From assembly GCA_016795365.1 (NCBI GenBank), contig JAEUHN010000039.1, positions 186,001 through 250,000 on the forward strand: a stretch of DNA of 64,000 nucleotides, given 5' to 3'. Origin of the DNA: Verrucomicrobiaceae bacterium (GTDB taxonomy: Bacteria; Verrucomicrobiota; Verrucomicrobiia; Verrucomicrobiales; Verrucomicrobiaceae). Below are positions 51,845 through 62,900 of this stretch, one piece after another (the first letter of the stretch is position 1; each line of letters opens with the position of its first letter). A program made the position numbers and the translations under genes. The notes under the pieces are model-generated. The model saw only the letters and a program-made list of their open reading frames with translations. It was not told the DNA's origin and did not search any database.

Positions 51845-54676
51845 CTACTTGGCCGCCTTCACTTGTTCGGGAATGATGCCGATGTTCACCGCGCGGGAGC
51901 CGGAGAGGTATTCCTTGGCGAGCGCTTCCAGGTCTTCGCGCTTGATGCTGGCGAAGTCGTTGACCAGCGAGCGCGACCAGTCGAGGCGCTCGGGATGCTC
52001 CTGGCAGCAGCGCAGGACGTTTTGAATCCAGTAGCGGTTGTCGCGGCGCATCTGCTCAAGCTGGGTCAGCTGGGGCTTCTTCGCACGCTCGAATTCGTCA
52101 TCGCTGATGCTGCCCGAGGCCAGATCATCGCCGAGCTTGGCCACGATGGGTCCCACCTTGGCCACATGGTCAGGCTTGAGCGTCACCATGGCCGTCATGT
52201 AGCCGTAGCCGGGGAAGGTATCGCTGGGCACATGGTAGGAAGCAGGGCTGTAGCTCTCGCCCAGCTCTTCACGCACCTTGAGGCGGAGACGATCGTCAAG
52301 GATCTGACCGAGCAGGGCGAGGCGGCGGGTGCGCTGGATGTCCTTCATATCGGTGGTGGGCCAATAGGTGAGCGAGTAAGCGCGCTCGATCTCGGTGGTG
52401 AAACGGAACTCTTTCTGCTTCGGCTCCGTGGGGAACTTCACATCGCGAGCGGCTGCGTAATCGGGTTTCTTCGCGGCGCGCTCGGGCAATGCGCCAAGGG
52501 TCTTGGCCACGGCACTGATGGTCTTTTCGACATCGAGATCGCCAACCACTGAGACTTCCATGTAGCCGTCCTTCAGCGGTGCGGCGAGCCATGCCTTGAC
52601 TTCCTCCAGCGAGCGGGCTTCCACATCTTTTCGATCCGCAATGCCGAAGCGCGGGTCCTCGGAGTGAATGAAGGACACCACCTTGTCACCCATCACCCCT
52701 TCAGCGGTGTGCTCGAGCTCCTGATACATGGCATCCAGGTTCTGACGGAACTGGCGGTCTGCCTCAGTGCGATAGCCAGGAGCCGTGATGTAGGCGGCGA
52801 TGAGCTGCATCTGTGCATCGAGGTCTTCCGCCTTGGTGCGGCCTGCGAGCAGGAAGGCTTCGTCACCCGCACTGAAGTCCACGCCGACCGTCTTGCTGGC
52901 CAGGATGCGGCGCAAATCATCCGCACTGTGCTTCTCGAGTCCGCCTGCCTGGAAGACGCTCTGCACATAGCCGAGAATGCCGGGCTTGTCCTTCGGTGCC
53001 TCGAGCTTGCCACCGCCGAAACCGACGAGCACCCGGATGCTGCCTTTCTCGAAGGGCGTGGGCTTGATGTTGAGGCGGACGTTGTTGGCGAACACGACCT
53101 GTGTGATCTCGAGATCCTTGACCTCGTTGCGGCTGGCAACCTTGCCCTCGGAGCCGAAGCTGGTGTAGGCGAACTCGGCTGTCTTCTCGTTGGATGGAGC
53201 CGTCACGGGCTTGGCGGCGCTTTCTTTGTAAGCTGCGATGATCGCGGCAGGCGCATCACCTTCGAGTTTCAGATTGCCGCCGACGAAGAGCTGAATGTCC
53301 GGGGAGTTCCAGCTCTCACGCAGCGCGGCGAGGCATTCTTCTTTCTTCACCGAAGCGACGGCAGCTTCGATGCGCTTCAGGTCATCCGCAGGATGGGTAA
53401 AAACTTTCTTTGAGGCGAGAATGCTGACGATGCCGCTGGCGAGGTCGCGTGACTTGCGAGTGCTGGCACCTTCGGCACGGAGTTTGGCAGCCTTGAGCAT
53501 GTTGGCCTTGGCTTCGTCAAACTCGGCGTCGGTGAACCCATGCTCCAGCGCACGGCGAAGCTCTTGCTCGGCGAGTGCCAGCGCGTCCTTCCAGCGCTCA
53601 GGCTTGCACTTGCTCTGCACTCCATTGACCTCGACGAACTCGAGATACTCGTAGCTGTAGGACTCCGAACCGAGGATGGGTGAATTCTCCTTCTTGGCCA
53701 GCTCGGACAGGCGCTGATTGATCATCGCATCAGCGAAATCACGCACCATCTTCTCACGGCGAGTCGCCGAAGTATCACGCTTGCCTGAGGCTGGATGCAC
53801 TACCTCGATTGAGATGTCGGTGGCAGCCGCTTCCATCTCGGTGTGCAGCTTGGCGATCACGCCGCGGCCCTTGGACACCTTGCCGAAATCCGGGTCCTTC
53901 GCTTCGCCCCGACGAGCCTTGGCGTCAGCGAAGGCAGCCTTGATGTTCTTCTCCACCATGGCCACATCCACATCGCCCACGACGACCACCACGGCGCGCT
54001 GCGGTGTGTAATAGGTCTCGTAGAAATCGACAAACCGAGGGCGGTTCATCGTCTTGAGTGTCTCCTCGGTGCCGATGGGGAAACGGCTCGAAATCTTGGC
54101 CTCCGGCAGGGCGAACTTGAAGCCCGCGAGCATCGTGCGCTCATCGACGGAATCACGCGCGAGCTTCTCGCTGAGGATGATGCCGCGTTCTTTGTCGATC
54201 TCATCCTGACCGAGCAACATGCCATCAAGGTCATCGCGGAACAGCTTCAGCCCATCGACGATGAGCTTCTCTTCCACCTTCGGCAGTTCGAGCATGTAAA
54301 CCGTTTCCTTGAACGAGGTGTGCGCGTTCGTGTCCGCCCCAAAGCTCATGCCCAGGCGCTGGAAGTATTCCACCATGGAACCGGCGGCAAAGTTCTTCGA
54401 ACCATTGAACGCCATGTGCTCCAGGAAGTGCGCCATGCCTTGCTGGTCATCGTCTTCCATGAGGGAGCCCACATCCATGTAGATCCTCATGCTGGCACGT
54501 CCGGGAGGTTCCTGGTTCGGCATGATCACATAACGAAGACCGTTCTCCAAACGCCCGAAGACAGTGGTGGGATCGGCCTTGAGATCGCTGCCCTCCTGGG
54601 GCCAGGCCGGAGCGAGAGCATGAGCAGCGGTCGAGACGGCGACGAGAAACGCAGAGAGCAGGACAGGGAATTTCAT
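51845..54676 (-). CDS. M16 (pitrilysin) family zinc protease, two-module
   Basis: 943 residues from ATG 54676 with a signal peptide. The inverted zinc motif HFLEH is at about 83-87, the third zinc-ligand region is DKERGIILSE, and two homologous halves follow, the second inactive. The size and export match bacterial pitrilysin-like/PqqL-like proteases that degrade peptides in the periplasm. The start is divergent from the M3 peptidase gene, with 189 bp between them, so the two peptidases could share regulation. Confidence 0.9.
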   Translation of the reverse strand: MKFPVLLSAFLVAVSTAAHALAPAWPQEGSDLKADPTTVFGRLENGLRYVIMPNQEPPGRASMRIYMDVGSLMEDDDQQGMAHFLEHMAFNGSKNFAAGSMVEYFQRLGMSFGADTNAHTSFKETVYMLELPKVEEKLIVDGLKLFRDDLDGMLLGQDEIDKERGIILSEKLARDSVDERTMLAGFKFALPEAKISSRFPIGTEETLKTMNRPRFVDFYETYYTPQRAVVVVVGDVDVAMVEKNIKAAFADAKARRGEAKDPDFGKVSKGRGVIAKLHTEMEAAATDISIEVVHPASGKRDTSATRREKMVRDFADAMINQRLSELAKKENSPILGSESYSYEYLEFVEVNGVQSKCKPERWKDALALAEQELRRALEHGFTDAEFDEAKANMLKAAKLRAEGASTRKSRDLASGIVSILASKKVFTHPADDLKRIEAAVASVKKEECLAALRESWNSPDIQLFVGGNLKLEGDAPAAIIAAYKESAAKPVTAPSNEKTAEFAYTSFGSEGKVASRNEVKDLEITQVVFANNVRLNIKPTPFEKGSIRVLVGFGGGKLEAPKDKPGILGYVQSVFQAGGLEKHSADDLRRILASKTVGVDFSAGDEAFLLAGRTKAEDLDAQMQLIAAYITAPGYRTEADRQFRQNLDAMYQELEHTAEGVMGDKVVSFIHSEDPRFGIADRKDVEARSLEEVKAWLAAPLKDGYMEVSVVGDLDVEKTISAVAKTLGALPERAAKKPDYAAARDVKFPTEPKQKEFRFTTEIERAYSLTYWPTTDMKDIQRTRRLALLGQILDDRLRLKVREELGESYSPASYHVPSDTFPGYGYMTAMVTLKPDHVAKVGPIVAKLGDDLASGSISDDEFERAKKPQLTQLEQMRRDNRYWIQNVLRCCQEHPERLDWSRSLVNDFASIKREDLEALAKEYLSGSRAVNIGIIPEQVKAAK

Positions 54677-54865
54677 GGCTGGAAGTCGGAAACAATAACG
54701 ACGGAACGACACCGAACGAACCTTATCGTGAAGTTTTTTGTGGGAGGGCGACACGCCCCCCTGTCCGAGCTGCACATAGATACCTCACCCAACGTGGCGA
54801 TCGTCCGCTGCAAAATCTCGCCTCCCCCGTTGCCCCTCATCAGAAATGCGGTAGCGACAGGGCGC

Positions 54866-56659
54866 ATGATCCACACTCCTCCCACCTCGCCCGATCGCTG
54901 GTCCCTCGACTCCTGGTTCTCCGGCTTTGGCAAGCCCGACTACTGCGACTTTAAGACCTCCCTCGTGAAGGATGTGCAGGATCTCAAGGCCAGAGCAGAA
55001 GCCCTCGGAACTGACACCGTCGAGATCGTCTCTGTGATCACCGCGCTCGAGTCGCTTGGCGAGCGCCTCGGGCATCTCGCAGCCTACCTGGGCTGCCTGT
55101 CCGCCGATGATGCCAATGACGAAGCCGTGAAAGCTGACGAGGCCTGGCTGTCCACGCTGGAAGCCGAAAGCATCAAGCTCAGCGCCTCGCTCCAGTCCGC
55201 CCTCGCATCGCTGAGTGACGAGTCCTTTACCACCCTGCTGGAAGCCCCTGAGCTCAAGGATGCACAGCATGCCGTGAAGCGTATGAGGCATGAAGGCCAG
55301 CATCAGATGAGTGCCGGCATGGAAGCCCTCGCCGCCGATCTCAATGTGAACGGACTCCATGCCTGGGGTCGCCTCTACGACACGCTGAGCGGGAAGATGG
55401 AGTTCGAGATGACCTTCCCGGATGGTCATACGGAGACCGTGCCCATGTCGCGTCGGCGCGCCCTCATGTCCGAGCCGGATCGCAAGCTCCGCGAAGCCGC
55501 GTTTCATGCGGGTCAGAAGCCCTGGAACGATCATGCCGTGACGCTCGCCGCCGGACTGAACGGCATCTCGGGCACCCGGCTCAGTCTTTATGGCCGTCGT
55601 GGCATTCCGCACTTCCTGGACACGCCGCTGCACGATGGTGCGATGAGTCGAGCCTCTCTCGATGCCATGCTGGACGCCATTCACACGCACATCGAGCTGC
55701 CGCGTCGAGCGATTCGCAAGGCAGCGAAACTTCAGGGCACACCCGCCTTGCACTTCTTCGATCTTGAAGCCCCGCAGGTGAAGGCAGCTGAAGAAAAATC
55801 CATCTCCTGGGATGAAGCCTGCGCCACCGTCGGACAGTCGTTCAGTGCCGCGTATCCGAAACTCGGCGGCTATTTCCACGAGATGCTCGCGCAGCGCTGG
55901 ATCGAAGCTCAACCACGAGCTGGCAAACGCCCGGGTGCCTTCTGCACCGGCTCGCAGTGGAAGCGCGAAGAACGTGTTTACATGACGTGGCACGGCACCG
56001 TGCATGACCTCGTCACCCTTGCGCATGAAGTGGGTCACGCCTGGCACTCGTGCGTGCTGCGCCCCGCGCGGTCGATGGCCGCGAACTATCCGATGACGCT
56101 CGCGGAGACGGCTTCCAACTTCGGCGAGATGATCCTGCTCAGCGGCCTCATGAGCGACCCCAACCTCACGCCGCAGACCAAGTCCTACCTGCTTGATCAA
56201 GAGATGGTGCGCGCGCACGCCTACCTGATCAACATCCCCATGCGCTACGAGTTCGAGAAGGCTTTCTACACCGAGCGCGCCGATGGCGAGATCTCCGTCT
56301 CGCGCATGTCCGAACTGATGAACGAAGCGCAGCGCAAGCTCTACGGCGACACCTTGCTGCCGGATGGCACGGACCCGATGTTCTGGGCATCGAAGATGCA
56401 CTTCTTCATCACGGGCGTGTCGTTCTACAACTTCCCGTATGTCTTCGGCTACCTGCTGAGCCAGGCCTTGTTCGCCCGGTTCAAGGCCGAGGGCGCGTCC
56501 TTCCTGCCGCATTACGAGGCCTTCCTCGAGATGACCGGCAGCGCCACATGCGAAGAAGTCGTGAAGCAAACGCTCGGCGAAGATCTCACTTCGCCCGACT
56601 TCTGGGCAACCGCTCTGCGTGCGATCGAACCGACGCTCGCCGCCTACGAGGCGATCTAG
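54866..56659 (+). CDS. M3 family oligoendopeptidase (PepF-like)
   Basis: 597 residues, starting at 54866. The zinc motif HEVGH is at 387-391 with the downstream glutamate in ETASNFGEM. The rest matches oligoendopeptidase F in length and helical character (WSLDSWFSGFGKPDY, HFFDLEAPQ, EKAFYTERADGE). No signal peptide is visible, so it is probably cytoplasmic and cleaves short peptides. Longer upstream open frame lies opposite the M16 gene and is a shadow. Confidence 0.93.
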   Translation: MIHTPPTSPDRWSLDSWFSGFGKPDYCDFKTSLVKDVQDLKARAEALGTDTVEIVSVITALESLGERLGHLAAYLGCLSADDANDEAVKADEAWLSTLEAESIKLSASLQSALASLSDESFTTLLEAPELKDAQHAVKRMRHEGQHQMSAGMEALAADLNVNGLHAWGRLYDTLSGKMEFEMTFPDGHTETVPMSRRRALMSEPDRKLREAAFHAGQKPWNDHAVTLAAGLNGISGTRLSLYGRRGIPHFLDTPLHDGAMSRASLDAMLDAIHTHIELPRRAIRKAAKLQGTPALHFFDLEAPQVKAAEEKSISWDEACATVGQSFSAAYPKLGGYFHEMLAQRWIEAQPRAGKRPGAFCTGSQWKREERVYMTWHGTVHDLVTLAHEVGHAWHSCVLRPARSMAANYPMTLAETASNFGEMILLSGLMSDPNLTPQTKSYLLDQEMVRAHAYLINIPMRYEFEKAFYTERADGEISVSRMSELMNEAQRKLYGDTLLPDGTDPMFWASKMHFFITGVSFYNFPYVFGYLLSQALFARFKAEGASFLPHYEAFLEMTGSATCEEVVKQTLGEDLTSPDFWATALRAIEPTLAAYEAI

Positions 56660-56734
56660 CACCTCAAGAGCGGACCACCTCACCGCTCCGGTGATAAAGT
56701 GCACCAGGGCTCCGCGTTTGGCACCGCTCTTCCG

Positions 56735-58939
56735 ATGATCACTCCTCGCTTCGTTAGCCTCAGTCTCGTCGCTTTGCTGGCGAGCATCGGCTTGGTTCGA
56801 GCAACAGACACCAACGATTCAGCCGCGCAGATCGACGCCCTGCTGGCCGCGGACTGGCAGGCGCACAAGCTTCAGGGCAATGCGCCTGCGAGTGACGAGA
56901 CCTTCGTGCGTCGCGTGCATCTCGACATCGTCGGACGCATCCCCACACTGGAGGAGACACGCTCGTTCCTCGCGGACAAAGCGGAAAACAAACGCGCGCT
57001 CCTCATTGATCGACTGCTCGCCAGCGACGGCTACGCGCAGAATCTGTTTCACTTCTGGGCCGATCTGCTCCGCGTGCAATCGCGTGCGAACGGCGGCCAG
57101 GGTGACATGACATCGAAGCCCTTCCTGGAGCACGTGAAGAAACGCATCCGGGAGAACATGCCGTATGATGTCTTCGCACGCGAACTGCTCACCGCTCAGG
57201 GCAAGGTGTGGGACAACCCCGCCATCGGCTACTACATGCGCGATCTCGGCATGCCGCTGGACAATCTGTCGAACACGATGCGCGTCTTCCTAGGCACCCG
57301 TATTGAATGCGCGCAATGCCACAACCACCCGTTCGATAAGTGGACGCAGATGCAGTTCTACCAGATGGCGGCTTTCACCTTCCCGCTGGAGACCAATTTC
57401 ACTGGCATCGCTGCCCAAGACGAAACGCTCAAACTCAAGCGCGAGGCTGAGAAGAAGCCCGAGTTGAAGTCGGCGACGCAGAACTTCGGACGCATCTTTG
57501 AGAACCTCGGAGACTTCGTTCGCTACAGCAAGGTGCAGGCGGTTCCTGCTCGCTTACTTAAGCTGCCGCACGACTACAAATACGATGACGCCAAACCTCA
57601 CGATGTGATCTCGCCCGCGACGATGCTGGGTGACCAGGTGAAGTGCGAGCCCACGGGCGAAACGGTGAAGGCCTTCGCCGAGTGGATGACCTCGCCACGC
57701 AATCCGCGCTTCACCACGGTGATCGTGAATCGTCTGTGGAAGAAGGCGTTTGGCCTTGGGCTCATCGAGCCGGTGGATGAGTTGTTCGACAACACCGTGG
57801 CGATGAATCCTGCGCTGCTGAAGCACCTGGAGCAGCTCGTGATCGCGAGTCGTTACGATGTGAAGGCGTTCCTCCGCGTGCTCTACAATACGAAGGCCTA
57901 TCAAAGCGAAGCCACCACGCGCGAGATCGCCGCTGGTGAGACTTATCACTTCACAGGGCCCGTGCTTCGTCGCATGTCGGCCGAGCAGATCTACGATTCG
58001 TTCGTCACGCTCATCCATGCGACACCCGACCTGCCACGTCGCCATGGCATCGACAGCGAGATGGCCAAGAAGATCGTGTATCGAGGCAAGCTCAGCGACG
58101 CACTCGACCTCCTCACAGCCCAGGAAATCTTCGATGGTTCCGTCAAAGCGTCCGCTGCGTATGATGCGATCGCCGAACGCGCAAAGGTGCTGCGAACGGA
58201 CTATGCCGCCGCACAGAAGGCGAAAGACAAGCCTTTGATGGAGAAGCTCAATTTGGAGATTCGCTCGCTCGAGTTCACCGCCCGCACCTCCATTCACGAT
58301 CACATCGTGGTGCCCGCCGTGGCGCGGCTTTACACGACGAAGACTGGCAAGCCTGCCCCACCTCCCATCCCCGTGAAGAAGCCCAGCATGGACGAACTCA
58401 AGAAGCCCGGGCAAAACCGCGAATACATCGACGTGCCCGGCTACGACATTGATCAGGCCATTCCCCGCGAGGAGCAGCAAGCCGAGCAAGCGCGCGACGA
58501 AGTGTTTCGCGCCGAGGCCATTCGCTTCAAGGTGGCCGACGAGGAGGCCTACGTGAAAGCTCGTCGTGAGCAGGCACGCGATTGGCCGCGAGCCGCTGAT
58601 TTGGAATCGCCAGCACCACGAGGTCATTACTTGCGTGAGTTTGGTCAGAGTGATCGCGACTTGATCGACAACGCCAATCATGAAGCCTCGATGCCCCAGG
58701 CACTGGTGCTGATGAACAGCGAGCTGTTTCAAGGCGTCCTCAAACCTTACACCCAGCTTCGCCTGAACATCGAAGCCGCCAAGTATCCCGACGAGCAAGT
58801 GGATGTGGTTTATCAGACCATGCTATCGCGACATCCGAGCGCTGATGAAAAAGCGGCGTGGAGCCGGTCAGGACTCACGAGCATGGAAGACCTTGTCTTC
58901 GCACTGCTGAACACCCAGCAGTTCATCTTCGTGAAGTAA
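56735..58939 (+). CDS. DUF1549/DUF1553 (PSCyt2/PSD1) exported protein
   Basis: 734 residues with a signal peptide (MITPRFVSLSLVALLASIG). The PSCyt2 (DUF1549) region has RRVHLDIVGRIPTLEE and the haem-like motif ECAQCHNHPFDKW (CAQCH near residue 190). The PSD1 (DUF1553) region has RFTTVIVNRLWKKAFGLGLIEP and the C-terminal YQTMLSRHPSADEKAAW. Such proteins are a planctomycete/verrucomicrobial hallmark, often next to DUF1501; that partner is not found here. A redox role on sugars is proposed for the family but not shown. Confidence 0.9.
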   Translation: MITPRFVSLSLVALLASIGLVRATDTNDSAAQIDALLAADWQAHKLQGNAPASDETFVRRVHLDIVGRIPTLEETRSFLADKAENKRALLIDRLLASDGYAQNLFHFWADLLRVQSRANGGQGDMTSKPFLEHVKKRIRENMPYDVFARELLTAQGKVWDNPAIGYYMRDLGMPLDNLSNTMRVFLGTRIECAQCHNHPFDKWTQMQFYQMAAFTFPLETNFTGIAAQDETLKLKREAEKKPELKSATQNFGRIFENLGDFVRYSKVQAVPARLLKLPHDYKYDDAKPHDVISPATMLGDQVKCEPTGETVKAFAEWMTSPRNPRFTTVIVNRLWKKAFGLGLIEPVDELFDNTVAMNPALLKHLEQLVIASRYDVKAFLRVLYNTKAYQSEATTREIAAGETYHFTGPVLRRMSAEQIYDSFVTLIHATPDLPRRHGIDSEMAKKIVYRGKLSDALDLLTAQEIFDGSVKASAAYDAIAERAKVLRTDYAAAQKAKDKPLMEKLNLEIRSLEFTARTSIHDHIVVPAVARLYTTKTGKPAPPPIPVKKPSMDELKKPGQNREYIDVPGYDIDQAIPREEQQAEQARDEVFRAEAIRFKVADEEAYVKARREQARDWPRAADLESPAPRGHYLREFGQSDRDLIDNANHEASMPQALVLMNSELFQGVLKPYTQLRLNIEAAKYPDEQVDVVYQTMLSRHPSADEKAAWSRSGLTSMEDLVFALLNTQQFIFVK

Positions 58940-59053
58940 CCTGATCAACTTCGGTGTTTGCGGCTTCAACTCTCCCGCAGATGCGGAGATCGCCGCGAGG
59001 TGTCCTAGGGTTTCGCGTTGCATCCTGAATCTATCTCTCGCACACTTTGCGAC

Positions 59054-59878
59054 ATGCAGATCACTCCCAGCACGCGCATTGTCCTCACTGGAGCACCGGG
59101 CGGACTAGGTTCCCATCTGGTCGGCGTTCTGGCTCCACTCAGACCTCGCATGCTGCTCGTCTCATCGCCTGGGGTTTCGCTGGTGGAGACCCGCGATAAA
59201 GCCCGTCAGATGGGAGCCGAGGCCCATGAGTTGATCGCTGACCTGCGGACCGACGAAGGCATCACCAACACTGTGGACACCGCCTTCGAAAAGCTGGGAG
59301 GCATCGACATTCTCATCAATAACGCTGGCATCGAATTCACCGCGCCCTATCACGAACTCACCGAACAACAGATGCTCGATGTGATGAGCGTGAACCTCAT
59401 CGCTGCCATGCGACTCACCCATCGCTTCCTGCCGTCCATGCTGAAGCAACGCTCTGGACGCATCATCAACATGTCCTCGCTCGCAGGTCGATTGCCCCCC
59501 GCGTGCCAGGAGCCTTACGCAGCGAGCAAAGCTGGCTTGGTCGCTTTCACATCGTCGCTGCGGGCAACTTACGCTGGCTCTGGTGTCAGCGCCAATGTGC
59601 TATGCCCAGGCTTTGTTGAAGCTGGCATTTACAAGCGCCTTCGCGAGCAGACAGGAATCACTGCACCTCTGACGCTCGGCACGTCGCAGCCCGAGACGGT
59701 GGCCACAGCTTTGCTCCAGATCATCGAAACCGATGCTCCCGAAGTGATCGTGAATTCACTCCCCATGCGGCCACTGCTCATGCTTCAGCAAGCCTTTCCA
59801 CGGCTTTACGAAAAGGTCGGCGATCTCTCGGGTGGTCACGCCTTTTTCAAACGCATCGCCGAGAAGCTCAAAGGGTAG
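59054..59878 (+). CDS. short-chain dehydrogenase/reductase (SDR)
   Basis: 274 residues from ATG 59054. The classical SDR motifs are all present: the cofactor loop TGAPGGLGSH (about 11-20), INNAGIE (about 89-95), the catalytic serine in NMSSLAG and EPYAASKAG with Tyr and Lys. A C-terminal LLMLQQAFPRLYEKVGDL is somewhat longer than usual. The substrate is unknown. It is followed by a hairpin shared with the convergent gene. Confidence 0.92.
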   Translation: MQITPSTRIVLTGAPGGLGSHLVGVLAPLRPRMLLVSSPGVSLVETRDKARQMGAEAHELIADLRTDEGITNTVDTAFEKLGGIDILINNAGIEFTAPYHELTEQQMLDVMSVNLIAAMRLTHRFLPSMLKQRSGRIINMSSLAGRLPPACQEPYAASKAGLVAFTSSLRATYAGSGVSANVLCPGFVEAGIYKRLREQTGITAPLTLGTSQPETVATALLQIIETDAPEVIVNSLPMRPLLMLQQAFPRLYEKVGDLSGGHAFFKRIAEKLKG

Positions 59879-59884
59879 CCTCCT

Positions 59885-59924
59885 CAAAAGCAAAGAAGCC
59901 AGGACCTTCACAGTCCTGGCTTCT
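59885..59924 (-). terminator. terminator between convergent genes
   Basis: A perfect 12-bp stem (59894-59905 with 59913-59924, AGAAGCCAGGAC) with a 7-base loop. On the minus strand it is followed by TTTGCTTTT, so it most clearly ends the gene at 59948-63142. It lies 6 bp after the SDR stop on the other strand and may work in both directions. Confidence 0.75.
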
Positions 59925-59947
59925 CACTCAAAGTCACTCGCTGTCGA

Positions 59948-62900
59948 TTACTTCAGCGGATGCGCTTTCAGGAGTTCATCCACGGTCATAATCATCATGC
60001 GGTTCGGATTCGCTTCACGCATCTTCTTCACTTCAGCAGCACTCACAGCGCCAGCCTTGTTGCCGAAGGTGTTACGAACGTAGGTGAGCACGTTGGCAAT
60101 TTCTTCGTCCTTCAACATGCCGCCGAAAGGCGTCATCGGAACCTGACCATCAAACTTCTGTCCCTTCACTTCGATGGGGCCCATCAAGCCGAAGAGCACG
60201 ATCTTGATCGCGCGCTCGGTATCGGTGAGGAAGGGGCTGTTGCTGATCGGCGGGAAGGCGGGAGCGAGGCCATTGCCATCGCCACGATGGCAAGTCATGC
60301 AGCTGCCTTCGCGATGATACACTTCCTGACCGGCGATGAATTGCTTTTTCGCCACGTCGTCCAGGTGTGCGGGCGGTGGCACGGTGACGTATTCAGCCAC
60401 GGGCTTCTCGGCGATGCCGGCAAGGCGGTCGGCGGCGGTCTTCGCGGCGGACTTGCTCCATTCATCGAGCGGCTTCGCGCTGGCGGCGGCGACGATCTTC
60501 TTCGCAGCCGGGATGTCGGTCATCCATGAAGCAGCTACGATGGCCTCGAGACGAACGCGACCATGCTCGTCGTTCGCGGCTTTCTCCAGCAGCGACGCAT
60601 GGTCAGCGACCTTGTGCATGTTGTAGCGAAGCACGCGCACAGCCGCAGCGCGGGCGTGGTAATCGCTCGCGTTCAACATCTCGCGCAGCAGAGCTTCGTC
60701 GGTCTGATTGAGGCCCCAGGTGACCCACAGCGCTTCGAGCTTGGCGTGCGTGTCGGCTTGCTCAGCGGCCCAGGTCTTCACGGCAGGCAGCACTTCGCTG
60801 GCGGGATGGCTGCGCAGCTCGCGACGCGTGCGATAGCGGACGCGCAGCTCGGGTTCCTTGAGGTTGTTCAGCAATGAAGCAACTGGCGCGCCTTCGACTT
60901 GCACAGGCTTTAGCAGCGGGCGGCTCGGATAGGTGATGCGGTAGATGCGGCCATGCACATGGTCGCGCAGCGGATCGCGCGCGTTGTGCTGCATGTGACC
61001 GATGAGAACGTTATGCCAGTCGATCACATAGAGCGAACCGTCGGGCGCGAACTCGAGGTCCACAGGACGGAAGTTGCCGTCGCTGCTCTTGAGCAAGTCC
61101 TGCCGATGCGAGGTCTTCCAACCCGTGCCGTTGTCTTCGATCTTCACCTGCTTGATGCCGAGGAAGCCGATGGCGTTGCAGTAGATGAGGTCGCCCTGCA
61201 CGTCGTCTGGGAAATGGCGGCTGCTGACGATCTCGAGGCCGCTCGTCGGGCGCACCTTGTGGCCTTCAGGCACGAGGTCGGGCGCGGAAGGTGTCTTGCT
61301 GCCAAAGGCGGGCTTCACTTCGACTGGCAGCGCCCAGTTCATCGTGGTGCCGGAGGTGTGCAGCAGGAAGTCCTGACCCCACTTGTCGAAGACAAAGCCC
61401 CAGGGATTTGGAATACTCATCTGAATGGTGCGTTCGAGCTGACCACGCTGCGGACTGTAGCGATAAAAACCGCCGTCCACGCAGCGCACGGGACCATACG
61501 GCGTCTCGACATTCGAATGCAGGAACACGCCCTCGCAGAGCATGAAGGCTCCGCTCGGATCAGCGGTGAAGGCGCTGATCGCGTGATGCGTGTCGTGCGT
61601 GTCGAAGCCACCGAGCACGATCTCCGTGCTGTCGGCCTTGTCGTCGCCGTTGGTGTCGCGCAGCAGCACGAGGTTCGGCTCCTGCGTGACGTAAACGCCT
61701 TCCGGTGCGAACTCGAAGCCGATGGGCAAATGCAGGTGCTCGGCGAAGATCGTTTCCTTGTCGGCCTTGCCGTCGCCGTTCGTGTCTTCGTAGATGAGGA
61801 TCTTGTCGTTCGGCATCGCATCGCCGGGACGATAGTGCGGATACGTCGGCATGGTGGCGACCCACAGACGACCTTTGTCATCAAAGCTCATCTGCATCGG
61901 GTTCGCGAGATTGGTGAACTCCTTCTCGCTCGCAAACATCTCGACCTTGTAGCCCTCGGGCACGGTCAGCGACTTCACCGCATCCTCGCCATAGAGGTAG
62001 TCCTTGCTGCCGTTCTTCACGCTCGGCTGGTAGTTCGTGGGCACTGGCGGAAGCGTGTGCGTCTTGCTGTCGTCCACAGCGAGGTCTTTCTTTTTGCCGG
62101 AGGCGACATCACGGATGAGCTGGTCGCGGATGGCCGCCATCTCGCGTGTCTTCTTCACTTCATCTGGGTAGTTCTGCGGGCCATACGGGTTGTAGCGCTG
62201 GCCGTGCGTATGGACGCCGTTGATGAGGTTGTAGTCGTTGTTCCAGAACCAATCCTTCTGCTTCACGGCAGCGTTCAACAGCTCAGGATCGGCCTTCGAC
62301 TCACGGCTTTGATGGCCGAACATGCCGGTCGCGAGCAGATCGGCGATGGCCTTGTAACCTTCTTCGTTCGGCACGAAACCGCCCGTCGTCAGCGGCTGCG
62401 ATGCCTTGGCAAACATCGCCTTCGTCGGTGAGAAGAGGTCAATGAACGAGAGGCCGTGCTTCTTCGCCACGGTCTCCACGGCAGCGGCGTAAAGGATAAG
62501 GTTAGCGTTCTCCTTGTCGCCATTCGGCAGATCGCGTTTCGCGGACTGATTTTCAAAAGCGATCGGGCTCACGAGCACGATGCGCGGAGCCGTCTTGCCG
62601 TTGTAGGCCTTGCTCAGCGAGTGCTGCACCCAGGCATCGAGTTCGTCCTCGAAGTTCTTTGCCTTGCTCGGGCCGTCGAAGGATTCGTTGTAGCCGAAGA
62701 ACGCGACAATCGTGTCCGCCTTCAGGAACGCCAGCCATTCATCCGGCATCGGGAAGAAGCCCTTGCCGTTGTGCACCTTCTTGTCGGGATGGAACTTGTC
62801 CGCGCCCGGGAAGGCCCACTGCGTGGTGCGCGAGGGATGCGGACGGAAGCCCGGTGTGTCACCCACATGGCCCATGTTGCGCACGAAGAGTTCCTGATTC

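Noticed and set aside
53843-54865. N-terminal extension of the M3 peptidase.
   Set aside because: It is antisense to the well-supported M16 protease, and the M3 family alignment begins near 54866.
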